IMG/VR virus record: IMGVR_UViG_3300045973_000675
Coordinates: 1-64,000 of that record
Length of the DNA: 64,000 bases
Reading direction: 5' to 3' (one strand)
Source of the DNA: a virus
Shown: piece by piece, positions 48,240-55,909 of the stretch
How positions within the stretch are numbered: the stretch's first letter is position 1
Layout: every line of letters begins with the position of its first letter
Made by a program: the position numbers and the translations under genes
The notes under the pieces: generated by a model
Seen by the model: the letters and a program-made list of their open reading frames with translations, nothing else
Databases searched by the model: none
Told to the model about the DNA's origin: nothing

Positions 48240-48334
48240 CGTTGCACCTTGGCCGGGGCCGCGTTCCCGCATCCCGGTGTTGAGCAATGTCCGGTGGCAG
48301 GGTCTTGCGGGGCTTTGCAGTAGGGGCACCTCAT
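48236..48334 (-). CDS. 32-residue zinc-ribbon micro-protein
   Basis: ATG 48334 and TGA 48236 overlap the flanking genes with ATGA junctions on both sides. MRCPYCKAPQDPATGHCSTP followed by GCGNAAPAKVQR has four Cys in a zinc-ribbon spacing. The double overlap supports it as a real gene despite its size. Confidence 0.5.
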   Translation of the reverse strand: MRCPYCKAPQDPATGHCSTPGCGNAAPAKVQR

Positions 48335-48780
48335 GGTCGAAACTCGAATTGAGGTTCCGCGATCTCTGGCCCCGAACTTTCGGCCTCGGCCGTTGGCTCC
48401 GGCGCCATGATCTGGCACACCAGAAGCGCGCCCTGGGCGAGTAGCTGCGGGGCCTTGTTGACCCGGCGGATATTGTGGATCACGGTGGCGTGATGGAATC
48501 CGCCGAGGTGCTGGCCAATCTCGGGCAAGCTGGCGTCGCTGCACTTCCGCATGACCCACATAGTGACGGCGCGGATGTTGGCCAGCAGCCGGTGGCGTTC
48601 GCCGCTGGCCAGGTCCCTCCGCTTGATCTGGTAGTGGGCACAGCACTTCTCGATCACGTCGTCGAGAATTGGCAACGGCTGCACAACCCTCCCAATGGCA
48701 ATAGAATCGACCGCAGCGTCCAGGCCGTAGGCGTTGAAGACGGCGCAGAAAAGCGCCAGGTTTTCGTTGTGCGTGCTCAT
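48331..48780 (-). CDS. DnaA domain-IV-like DNA-binding protein 2
   Basis: The product has 149 residues from ATG 48780. DVIEKCCAHYQIKRRDLASG and RLLANIRAVTMWVMRKC, then LPEIGQHLGGFHHATVIHNI, closely follow DnaA domain IV, with HHATV in place of DHTTV. There is no ATPase domain. It may compete with host DnaA at DnaA boxes or act on the phage origin. It differs strongly from the similar protein at 42037. Confidence 0.75.
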   Translation of the reverse strand: MSTHNENLALFCAVFNAYGLDAAVDSIAIGRVVQPLPILDDVIEKCCAHYQIKRRDLASGERHRLLANIRAVTMWVMRKCSDASLPEIGQHLGGFHHATVIHNIRRVNKAPQLLAQGALLVCQIMAPEPTAEAESSGPEIAEPQFEFRP

Positions 48781-49106
48781 GCATTCCCCTTTCGCAGCCA
48801 GCGCTGCACCCAATTACCGTTGCCCACGCGCTTCCGGAGGCTGGCCACCTCTGCACTCAGCCGCGCGTTCTGGGCCATCAATCCGCCGTAGAGCGTACCC
48901 AGCGCATCCTCAGCGCGTGCGAATTGCTTCTGGTCAAGCTCAGCGTGGTCACAGTCAATCTTCTCGCAACGCCCATCCGCGCACGGATCGCAGCACATGA
49001 ACTCGACGGGGCCGCCTGCCAGCACGGGGCCGCCAGTGTCTCCTGGGCGCGGGTCTGGTCCGCTGTCGTCGGGTTCGCCCCAGGGGTGGCCGGAGAAGCT
49101 AGCCAT
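48777..49106 (-). CDS. Cys-rich coiled-coil protein
   Basis: The product has 109 residues from ATG 49106, overlapping the NUDIX stop by 8 bases. EFMCCDPCADGRCEKIDCDH is a five-Cys cluster; the C-terminal half is a coil (GLMAQNARLSAEVASLRKR). No family recognised. Confidence 0.45.
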   Translation of the reverse strand: MASFSGHPWGEPDDSGPDPRPGDTGGPVLAGGPVEFMCCDPCADGRCEKIDCDHAELDQKQFARAEDALGTLYGGLMAQNARLSAEVASLRKRVGNGNWVQRWLRKGNA

Positions 49107-49563
49107 GCGGCGCGTCCATTTCCGCGATGTCGAAGAACTTGGCCGCGTCCATCCCTCGCGCGTGGTTCTTGGCCATGGGGATGAGGTAGCGAAGATTCGG
49201 CAGCACCGCCCAGTGGCCAAGGTCTTCCACCTGGACGACTTGCGTGACGCCCTCGCCAACGTCGATAGCGCTCAGATCGGGCGGGAATTCCAACATCACC
49301 TTGGCATGGAACAAATGGACCTCCCAGCCGTCTCCGTTGGTGCCGTGGAGTCGTCCGAAGGGCTGGAACTGCGGCTCCATATCGTAGCCCGCCGTCTCCT
49401 CGCGGAACTCGCGCGCCATTGCTTGGGTCGGTGTCTCTCCCTCCTCGATCTTGCCGCCGAGTCCGTTCAGCTTCCCGAATTGCCAATCGGGCTTGGCCTT
49501 GAGAATCAGCAGCACGTTGTGGTAGCCGAAGTCGAATGCGAAGCCGAGCACATAGCGTTTCAT
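49099..49563 (-). CDS. NUDIX hydrolase
   Basis: The product has 154 residues. GLGGKIEEGETPTQAMAREF followed by REETAGY is the Nudix box (Gly37, Glu43, REF-x-EE). It cleaves nucleoside diphosphates linked to another group, such as damaged or modified dNTPs. The preferred substrate cannot be told. Sits in the accessory operon. Confidence 0.85.
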   Translation of the reverse strand: MKRYVLGFAFDFGYHNVLLILKAKPDWQFGKLNGLGGKIEEGETPTQAMAREFREETAGYDMEPQFQPFGRLHGTNGDGWEVHLFHAKVMLEFPPDLSAIDVGEGVTQVVQVEDLGHWAVLPNLRYLIPMAKNHARGMDAAKFFDIAEMDAPHG

Positions 49564-49817
49564 GGGGCATCTCCCGTCTCATGCCCAGGGCATCCGGACT
49601 TGTGGTCGAATCCCGGGCACTCCTTGGACTCACACCCCGGCACGACCTCGCGACCAAGGAAGGCCTGGTCCATCCAAAAGGTGCGGATGTCGTAGGTGGT
49701 ACGAAGGGCGCGGCCGGAGTCGTCGGTGATTTCGCCGGCCCAGTCCTCAACCAATTGCCGGTCGGACTTACGCAGGTTGCCCCGCACTGAGACGCTGAGA
49801 TGTCGACGTGTCCCCAT
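49560..49817 (-). CDS. small Cys/His-containing hypothetical protein
   Basis: The product has 85 residues from ATG 49817, 2 bases after the upstream TAG. RTTYDIRTFWMDQAFLGREV is followed by CESKECPGFDHKSGCPGH, a possible zinc site at the C-terminus. No family recognised. Confidence 0.45.
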   Translation of the reverse strand: MGTRRHLSVSVRGNLRKSDRQLVEDWAGEITDDSGRALRTTYDIRTFWMDQAFLGREVVPGCESKECPGFDHKSGCPGHETGDAP

Positions 49818-49819
49818 GG

Positions 49820-50380
49820 CTACGACCGCCCCTCCGCCCGCAATTCCTTCATTCGCGCGCAGAGCTTCGGCGCCGTCCCGCTCGGCAGTTCCTCCTCGTA
49901 CAGCGCCGTCAGGGTGTCCCACTCGCGCACCAGCGGGCCCCACGCCGGGTAGCCATCCGCCACCGCGGGAAGCTTCGCGCGCATCCACGGGAACAATTTC
50001 AGCAGGCGATGGCACCGACCGAAGTCGCTGGGATCCATCGGGGTCGAGGGATGCTCGGGTGTATCTCCGATGGCTACCCGGCAGATCGTTTTTGACGAAT
50101 ACCCAGTGTCCGGCCCTTGCAACCATTCACGCGGCGTCTTGACTTTCAGCCGCTCGCACACTTCTGGCTTGTGGCCGAATTCCAAGCAATAGGTGCAAGC
50201 CTCTCCCTTCGGTCCGAGCTTGCAGCGCCGGTGCTCGTCAGCGAATGAATTCAGGATCGCCGCGTAGACACCCGCGGGCGCGGGCAAGCTCGGCAGGTAA
50301 GTTCCCCCACAGTGCAAGCACTGCAACAGGCCTTTGTGGGCGGGATTGGCGATCACGTGTTCGGCGGTCTTCTTGGGCAT
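49820..50380 (-). CDS. conserved phage hypothetical with Cys motifs
   Basis: The product has 186 residues. LQCLHCGGTY and CKLGPKGEACTYCLEF are Cys-pair motifs. The C-terminal half (SDFGRCHRLLKLFPWMRAKL, WGPLVREWDTLTALYEEELP) recalls conserved sequences in other phages, of unknown function. Confidence 0.55.
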   Translation of the reverse strand: MPKKTAEHVIANPAHKGLLQCLHCGGTYLPSLPAPAGVYAAILNSFADEHRRCKLGPKGEACTYCLEFGHKPEVCERLKVKTPREWLQGPDTGYSSKTICRVAIGDTPEHPSTPMDPSDFGRCHRLLKLFPWMRAKLPAVADGYPAWGPLVREWDTLTALYEEELPSGTAPKLCARMKELRAEGRS

Positions 50381-50383
50381 CGG

Positions 50384-50896
50384 TCATTCTCCTGGCATGG
50401 TCCACGGAATCAACGAAGCGTCGGCGCGTAGGTAAAGGGGATGGCGAGGCCACCCTGCCTGCGTGACGCCCAAGCAGTGCAGCGGCTTGCCGTCCGCCAG
50501 CTCGACCAGGCGCCGGGCCCGGGCGGCGGCCAGCGGGAACGCGCCCCACCCCACAACGATGACGGCCGCGGCAGCCATCCGCTCGGCGATGACCTGGTCG
50601 TTGTCGGGCCCGACAGGGTCGGCGAGGTGATGTAGGCCCTTGGGGTCGGTCGAGCGGAATCCATACATGTTCACCATCTCAAAGCGCGCATACCCAAGGC
50701 GCCGGGTGAACCCGATGAATCTCACCATCGTCGGGTCGAGGATTAGGTGAGTGGCCGTCGATGGGTTCAAGCCACAGCCGAGGACCGCGCCCTCGCGCGC
50801 TCCAATCTCCTCCCATTGCCTCCACAGCAAGTAGCGATAGGTCTCACAGTCGGAGAAGACAGCGCCGGCGAACTTGGATGGGGAGCGGGTGATCAT
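50384..50896 (-). CDS. DUF1643-like protein
   Basis: The product has 170 residues from ATG 50896 (ATGA overlap). GCGLNPSTATHLILDPTMVR, NMYGFRSTDPKGL and VVGWGAFP are the marks of the DUF1643 family found in many phages and genomes. The biochemical role is not known; a nucleotide-binding role is sometimes suggested. Confidence 0.75.
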   Translation of the reverse strand: MITRSPSKFAGAVFSDCETYRYLLWRQWEEIGAREGAVLGCGLNPSTATHLILDPTMVRFIGFTRRLGYARFEMVNMYGFRSTDPKGLHHLADPVGPDNDQVIAERMAAAAVIVVGWGAFPLAAARARRLVELADGKPLHCLGVTQAGWPRHPLYLRADASLIPWTMPGE

Positions 50897-51525
50897 GGTG
50901 TCTCTCCAAATAGTTCCTGTTGCGGTCGTTTCGCGCGTGCCCGCCTGGCGGCCAACTTCTTCGTCGCGTCCTTGTGGCAGCGCAGGCAAACGGTGCGCAG
51001 ATTTTCTAGCCCGCATTCCCCGCCGCCCTCGATGACCGGCACAATGTGGTCGGCCTCCCAGAGGTGGCGGATCGAAATGTTACCCCGCCAGTGGCTGGTC
51101 GCGACCCAGTGGCCAGCCCACAGGCTCAGCAGAGTCACCATGATCTCAAGCTGCTGGTGACGACGCTCGTGCGACCGAAATGGCATCATGTGGACTTCCT
51201 CGTCGTCACGCGTCCACGCGGACCTGAATTGCCCATCCTTCCAGGTCCTGCCAAATGCCAGCGTGTGGAGACGATCGGCGATCCGTTGCAGACGGTCGGT
51301 GTCGATGTGGCAAACCGAGCACACCCCGTGGTCGCGCTTGTGGACCTGGCGGCGGGCATAAGCAGGATCCGTCCGGATGTTCCACTCGTGGACGCAGTCC
51401 TCGCCACAGAAGGTCCGTCGCCCCTTCGGAACAGGCTTCTCGCACCACCGGCAGAGCGCACGTCCGGTCTCGTCGCGCTTGAGCTTCGTGTAGATGGCGC
51501 TGGGCATTGCGCGGCGAGTACTCAC
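50893..51525 (-). CDS. HNH endonuclease
   Basis: The product has 210 residues. CRWCEKPVPKGRRTFCGEDC and CSVCHIDT are zinc-type Cys motifs; LWEADHIVPVIEGGGECGLE and NLRTVCLRCHKDATKK hold the HNH active-site core (DH...N...H). It may cut host or competing phage DNA or assist packaging. It is on the operon strand, not placed like an invading homing gene. Confidence 0.75.
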   Translation of the reverse strand: MSTRRAMPSAIYTKLKRDETGRALCRWCEKPVPKGRRTFCGEDCVHEWNIRTDPAYARRQVHKRDHGVCSVCHIDTDRLQRIADRLHTLAFGRTWKDGQFRSAWTRDDEEVHMMPFRSHERRHQQLEIMVTLLSLWAGHWVATSHWRGNISIRHLWEADHIVPVIEGGGECGLENLRTVCLRCHKDATKKLAARRARAKRPQQELFGETP

Positions 51526-51782
51526 AGCTTCAGTTCCTCTTGCTTCGGTGCCAGCTTCGCGTGCGGCGGGCAGAAATCACGATCCGGCCCGGCGTGCACG
51601 GCGTGCTGCCCGCACAGCTCGGCGTCACAGGTCCCGGCCACGCCCGCGCGGGTGACAGGGTAGTCGCACAGCCGGCAGTGAGGGCGCGTGCATCCCGGAC
51701 TCGAGCACGGGGCGGGACGATGGCCGCGGGTGCAGATGATGCCCGTGGTGCCGTTTCCCAGGTTGAAGGGTATGCAGGGCAT
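51522..51782 (-). CDS. multi-Cys zinc-binding protein
   Basis: The product has 86 residues from ATG 51782. MPCIPFNLGNGTTGIICTRG is followed by at least eight Cys and several His (CSSPGCTRPHCRLCD, CDAELCGQHAVH). The start resembles small phage zinc-finger proteins I recall. Function unknown. Confidence 0.5.
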   Translation of the reverse strand: MPCIPFNLGNGTTGIICTRGHRPAPCSSPGCTRPHCRLCDYPVTRAGVAGTCDAELCGQHAVHAGPDRDFCPPHAKLAPKQEELKL

Positions 51783-51784
51783 GA

Positions 51785-52081
51785 CTAGGGAACCTCGCAG
51801 TCGACGCAATCGCAGTCCCCGGGGTGTTGCTCGTCCCCAAGGTCGTCCTCGTCGCAGTTGTCGTCGTCGAATTCGCCCCACAGCCTTGCAGCGGGCTTCG
51901 GCATGTCGTCAGGGTACTGGTCCAGGACCTCGCGCAGAAACTCGCGCAGCGGGAAGTCAACCCCGAGAACGACGGTGACGCCGGCATTCGACGTGACCTC
52001 CAGTTGCCACTCGGTGCGCGGGTTGGGGGTCAGTACCTTGCAGATGCGGATGGAGCCGTCGAGGAGTTGGGTGGTGGCCAT
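51785..52081 (-). CDS. small hypothetical protein
   Basis: The product has 98 residues from ATG 52081, which overlaps the upstream TGA (TGATG). Beta-rich first half (ATTQLLDGSIRICKVLTPNP) and an acidic Asp/Glu-rich end with Cys (CVDCEVP). No family recognised. Confidence 0.45.
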   Translation of the reverse strand: MATTQLLDGSIRICKVLTPNPRTEWQLEVTSNAGVTVVLGVDFPLREFLREVLDQYPDDMPKPAARLWGEFDDDNCDEDDLGDEQHPGDCDCVDCEVP

Positions 52082-52758
52082 CAGATGCCATCCCCGCCGG
52101 TGCCGGCCGGCGCCTTGGCGGCGTCGTACATCGCAATCCCCCACGCGATGGCGTAGCAGCACCACACGTAGTGGCCGGCGAATGCGTTCAGATTGTGTTC
52201 CCAGAAGTCATCGAAGCTGTAGGTCCGCCCTCCCGCGCCGTGGCCAAAATCGCAGGCAGCCGAAATGGCCTCCTGTTCGCTGTCGTGGGCTCGGTCCAGT
52301 ACCTCGTCCTCGATGGCCTCCCACAGCTCGCGCCGCTCGTCCTTGTCGAGCAGTTGTTCGCGCGCGGCCTCTTTGATCCATTCGAGCCGTTGCTCGCGGA
52401 TGACCTCCTCGAATCGCTCGCTGTCGAAGCAGTGAACGCTGTGCCTCTTGTCGACCGATTGGACCTTCTCGGCCCAGTAGCCCAGATTGATCCCAAGCGT
52501 CGTCCCTGGGTTCAGATGGCCGCTGTCGGTCCGGAAGAACTGGAACATGTCACGCAGGCGACTGAACGTGTAGTCGCCCATGTCGCCCGAATAGCTGAGA
52601 TAGCCGGGCCACGTGACGAGGTCGAATTGCCGGTTGCGCGTACCAGGCTGCGCGAATCGAATGTGGCGATAGATGCCGTCGTCCGCGAGGATCGTCATCT
52701 GGTGATCCTTCACGTTGGCGAGGAAGTCAGCCTCGCTGCATTTCCAGTTGGTGCTCAT
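52081..52758 (-). CDS. conserved phage hypothetical protein
   Basis: The product has 225 residues. MTILADDGIYRHIRFAQPGT, DLVTWPGYLSYSGDMGDYTF and SRLRDMFQFFR recall conserved sequences found in phages and mobile elements, but the function is unknown. Trp/Cys-rich C-terminus (YVWCCYAIAWGI) may be partly membrane-associated. Confidence 0.55.
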   Translation of the reverse strand: MSTNWKCSEADFLANVKDHQMTILADDGIYRHIRFAQPGTRNRQFDLVTWPGYLSYSGDMGDYTFSRLRDMFQFFRTDSGHLNPGTTLGINLGYWAEKVQSVDKRHSVHCFDSERFEEVIREQRLEWIKEAAREQLLDKDERRELWEAIEDEVLDRAHDSEQEAISAACDFGHGAGGRTYSFDDFWEHNLNAFAGHYVWCCYAIAWGIAMYDAAKAPAGTGGDGI

Positions 52759-53315
52759 CCGACTGCCTCCTGTGCTGGCACTTCATTCCCGAGCGCGTCC
52801 CATCGCGGCCGCCGGCGACGCGCGAACATCTCTACGTAGGGGCCGGGTGCCAGCGATTCGACGATCTGAAAGAACGCATCTGGCTTTTGGGAGTGCTCTC
52901 CGGTCGCAGCCTCGAAGATGCTCCGCACACTGTGCGACAGAACTTCGGGCGTGCCTCTGGTGGCCACAATGCAGATCTCGTGGCTCGCTCGGACGTAGCG
53001 CCCCATCCCGAAATGCTCCTTGCCGGTCGAGGTCATCTTCCGCCAAACGATCTCGCTCTTTGGCGTGAAGCCCCACGCCCGCACCACTTTGTAAGCCTCC
53101 TCGACCATCGCGGCCACGCGCCACAGGAACAGCCAGGCGTTGTCAGCGATGATGGGGAATTCCTCTGAGCCACGAAACGGAAAGCGGAGCAACTCATCGA
53201 CGGAAAGGCAGGCATAGTTATTGGCGGCTCCACGTGACTTACCGGGGAGAGCGTCGCCGAACTTCCACGGGGGATCGGCCACCACGCAGGCGTATTCTTG
53301 TCCGAATAGATTCAC
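52755..53315 (-). CDS. MT-A70 adenine methyltransferase
   Basis: The product has 186 residues from GTG 53315. CVVADPPWKFG gives the DPPW catalytic motif (residues 14-17). PGPYVEMFARRRRPRWDALG is the typical C-terminal block of MT-A70 phage enzymes. It methylates adenine N6, probably in phage DNA. One of four methylases in the window. Confidence 0.88.
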   Translation of the reverse strand: MNLFGQEYACVVADPPWKFGDALPGKSRGAANNYACLSVDELLRFPFRGSEEFPIIADNAWLFLWRVAAMVEEAYKVVRAWGFTPKSEIVWRKMTSTGKEHFGMGRYVRASHEICIVATRGTPEVLSHSVRSIFEAATGEHSQKPDAFFQIVESLAPGPYVEMFARRRRPRWDALGNEVPAQEAVG

Positions 53316-53554
53316 ACGGCCCTCCGTAGTGCCACGGGTCGAGCCTTCGCCGATTGTTCTGCCATTACCGCCTCGTCGAGCGCATCAGATGCCCGCGCCT
53401 GTTCTTCCAGCGCGTGAGCCAGCCGCTGCTCGGCCTTGTGCACATCGACGCCGCACCGGTCGAGACGAAACTGCGCGCTCTGACGGTCGTGCTGGAGGCG
53501 CGATAGTTCAGCGGCCGAGACCGGCCCGGTGGGCTTTCCGATGTCAGGGCTCAC
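53312..53554 (-). CDS. small coiled-coil protein
   Basis: The product has 80 residues from GTG 53554. It is helical with heptad spacing (LSRLQHDRQSAQFRLDRCGV, AEQRLAHALEEQARASDALD). It may be a partner of the adjacent SbcC-like ATPase, with which it overlaps. Confidence 0.45.
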   Translation of the reverse strand: MSPDIGKPTGPVSAAELSRLQHDRQSAQFRLDRCGVDVHKAEQRLAHALEEQARASDALDEAVMAEQSAKARPVALRRAV

Positions 53555-55149
53555 GCTGCACCGTCCGGCATGATGCCCTTGACCCGCTTCTTGCCCCGCG
53601 CCTCGGCCGCCGCTTCCTTGATGGGGACGATGATCGGCTCGGTGACTTCCTTCTCGGGGTCACACCACGGCCGGATGGCGATGAGCGACCACCCGCCCTC
53701 GATGACCTTTTCGTAGAAGCGGGCTCGCGTCTGGTCGTCCATGCTGCCCACTTCGTCCACCTTGATGAGCTTGCCCAATGGATTGGCCCGCTTCGCCAGG
53801 TCGACCGCGAAGTCGATCTTCTCGTGGCCACCGCAACGGTCGAAGCTGACCCCATCGAGGAAGATGTTTCCGTCGACGATGGCCAGGCCTGGAATGGCCT
53901 TGGAACGCTCAACCATCTCGGCGGGTGCATCGGTGGTCAAGCGGTCAACGATGGCCTGCAGGGCCTTGGCCTTGGTGGTGGCGTCGGCCTCGACTTGACC
54001 GAGGCGGATCTCCTCGTAGAGGGCGTCGTGGGCCTCACGTGCCGCGCGGATGAGCTCGACCTTGGACATGGCCGCTGTCACGGCGTCGCCGGCGGCCGCC
54101 ATCTCCGCTTCGGTTGGGGGCACGATGGTGGCGGAGGCCAGGGTGGCTTCGAGGTCGTCGGCCTGCGTATGGCAGGACTCGGCCTGGTCGAGCAACCTCT
54201 TCGCCTCGACATCGGCGATCTCTAGTTTGTCGAGTTCATTCCGTTTCGTTTCCACGCGCAGGCGGGCCCGCTCAAAGTCCTCCTGTGCCTCTTCCAATTC
54301 AGCGTGGACGCATGCGATGGTTTGGGCGTCGCGAACAGCATCTGGTCGGGCCAGAATGTCGTCTCGTTCGGCGCGCAACTCGGCGATCCTGGACCGCGTC
54401 CCCTGGGTCCGCACGGCCATGGCCTCGGCGTCGGCCTTACGCTGGACGAGCGCATCCCTTGCCTTCTCGGCCTCGCGCAGGGGCAGATCCTCCTCGCCCT
54501 CGAGCGGGACCTCGACGCCCTTGTGCTCGGGACGGTCCAACGACTTGGCCTTGGTAACGGCCGCGGCGTGGTCGGTCTTGGCCTTGGCCGCGACCTTGTT
54601 GGCCTCGGTGCGCCTGGTCTCAAAGCCGGCCCGCACGTCGTCGATGACCTCCAGGCCGAACTTGCCCGCGGGCACCTCGCAGACCTCGCCAGTCCAGCGC
54701 TCGAGGTCTTCCGCGGTGACCGGCATTTCGATCACCTCGGACAGCATCTCGATGCGCCGGGACTTGGTCGCCTTCAGGAACTCGACCGGGTCGAACAGCT
54801 TCCCGAACTTCTCCAGCATCTTCTCGCGTGGGCTTTGCCATGGGCGGGTGTCGCCTTCGTTGTTGCGGATTGTGAGCTTGGGAGAGCCTTCGCGCGGAAT
54901 CACCTGGCGGGCCGTGAAGCTGGGATTCGGCGGGTCGTCGAAGTGGGCCATCAGCTCGGCACGGTCAGCGCCCTTGCGGATGGCGTCCTTGCTGATGCCA
55001 AGCCCGGTGAGGGTCATCTCGATGGCGTCGCCGATGGTGGACTTGCCGGTTCCACACGGGCCCTTGATCTCGTTGCCGTCGGGGCCGATCTCAATCACGC
55101 GATATGAGATGCAGCCGAGGTCGCGGATGCTGATTGCGGTGAGTTTCAT
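53551..55149 (-). CDS. SbcC/RecF-like AAA ATPase
   Basis: The product has 532 residues. Walker A GPCGTGKST (30-38) at the N-terminus, a long coiled coil (about 165-380), LDGVSFDRCGGHEKIDFAVD as the ABC-signature-like segment and KLIKVDEVGSMD as Walker B at the C-terminus. This is the layout of SbcC/Rad50-type proteins. No SbcD nuclease is coded next to it. It probably handles DNA ends during phage recombination. Confidence 0.75.
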   Translation of the reverse strand: MKLTAISIRDLGCISYRVIEIGPDGNEIKGPCGTGKSTIGDAIEMTLTGLGISKDAIRKGADRAELMAHFDDPPNPSFTARQVIPREGSPKLTIRNNEGDTRPWQSPREKMLEKFGKLFDPVEFLKATKSRRIEMLSEVIEMPVTAEDLERWTGEVCEVPAGKFGLEVIDDVRAGFETRRTEANKVAAKAKTDHAAAVTKAKSLDRPEHKGVEVPLEGEEDLPLREAEKARDALVQRKADAEAMAVRTQGTRSRIAELRAERDDILARPDAVRDAQTIACVHAELEEAQEDFERARLRVETKRNELDKLEIADVEAKRLLDQAESCHTQADDLEATLASATIVPPTEAEMAAAGDAVTAAMSKVELIRAAREAHDALYEEIRLGQVEADATTKAKALQAIVDRLTTDAPAEMVERSKAIPGLAIVDGNIFLDGVSFDRCGGHEKIDFAVDLAKRANPLGKLIKVDEVGSMDDQTRARFYEKVIEGGWSLIAIRPWCDPEKEVTEPIIVPIKEAAAEARGKKRVKGIMPDGAA

Positions 55150-55313
55150 CGTGTGTTTCCCTTCTCATTGAGGAATTGCTGGGCGGCCTTCTCGGCTGCA
55201 TTCAATTTATTCGACCACCGTTCGTTCCTATCGAGTGCCTTCAATACGGCTCGCAGGTGGTCGACTGCGGTGGTGGGCGCTGGCGTCTGTTCCTGTTGCT
55301 TCTTCGACTTCAT
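55146..55313 (-). CDS. small hypothetical protein
   Basis: The product has 55 residues from ATG 55313, overlapping the ATG of the SbcC-like gene. Helical and charged (HLRAVLKALDRNERWSNKLN). No Shine-Dalgarno; the ATG follows a tRNA-like element (CCACCA-A-ATG), so translation might start after RNA processing. Confidence 0.4.
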   Translation of the reverse strand: MKSKKQQEQTPAPTTAVDHLRAVLKALDRNERWSNKLNAAEKAAQQFLNEKGNTR

Positions 55314-55314
55314 T

Positions 55315-55383
55315 TGGTGGAGAGTCCGGTTTCGAGCCCGGCCGTGCGCGATGATCAATCGCGACGTGACACCTTCACTCCCC
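55315..55383 (-). tRNA. tRNA-like element without D-arm, anticodon GAT (Ile)?
   Basis: On the minus strand GGGGAGT/ACTCTCC form a complete 7-bp acceptor stem (one G-U), with A discriminator and encoded CCA. The anticodon arm CGCGA-TTGATCA-TCGCG has a perfect 5-bp stem and loop TTGATCA (T33, anticodon GAT). A T-arm-like CCGG-GCTCGAAA-CCGG follows with a 4-bp stem and one extra loop base. No D-arm can be folded; total 69 bases. A CCCCG/CGGGG hairpin (55389-55404) precedes it. It may be a degenerate tRNA or a tRNA mimic. Confidence 0.35.
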
Positions 55384-55441
55384 TTGCGCCCCGTTCGGCC
55401 GGGGCCACGCCTTCCACTCCTTTCCGCTGCTATTGGGTTGC

Positions 55442-55906
55442 CTAGAACGGAACGTCGTCGTCCACTGGCGGACGCGAGGCGTGTTCCTCGCGGTGCTGTG
55501 CGCCCGAATTCTTCTCCTCGCCCCAGCCGCGCTTGCCGCTCGACTGCTGATTGCCGCCCTGCTTGGTATCGCCGTCGCCTCCGCCCAGGAACACCACGCG
55601 ATCAGCGACGATCTCGGTGGTGTAGCGGTCCTTGCCTTCCTTGTCCTGCCACTTGCGGGTTTGCAGCTTGCCCTCGAGGTAGACCATCCGGCCCTTGGCC
55701 AGGAACTTGTGGCAGTTCTCCGCCTGGTCGCCCCACACGTTCACGCGGTGCCACTCCACCCGCTCTTGCTTCTCGCCGGCCTTGTCCTTCCAGACCTCGT
55801 TGGTGGCGATGCTCAGATTGCACACCGGGCGGTTGCTCGTGGTGTACTTCAGCTCGGGGTCGGCCCCGAGGTTGCCGACCAAGATCACTTTGTTGACGCT
55901 GCCCAT
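55442..55906 (-). CDS. ssb: single-stranded DNA-binding protein
   Basis: The product has 154 residues. [20 protein letters not shown], then KTVW-type [20 protein letters not shown] and [19 protein letters not shown] are the OB-fold signature of bacterial SSB. The C-terminus VDDDVPF is the acidic partner-binding tip. It coats single-stranded DNA for replication and recombination. Confidence 0.93.
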   Translation of the reverse strand: MGSVNKVILVGNLGADPELKYTTSNRPVCNLSIATNEVWKDKAGEKQERVEWHRVNVWGDQAENCHKFLAKGRMVYLEGKLQTRKWQDKEGKDRYTTEIVADRVVFLGGGDGDTKQGGNQQSSGKRGWGEEKNSGAQHREEHASRPPVDDDVPF

Positions 55907-55909
55907 CGC

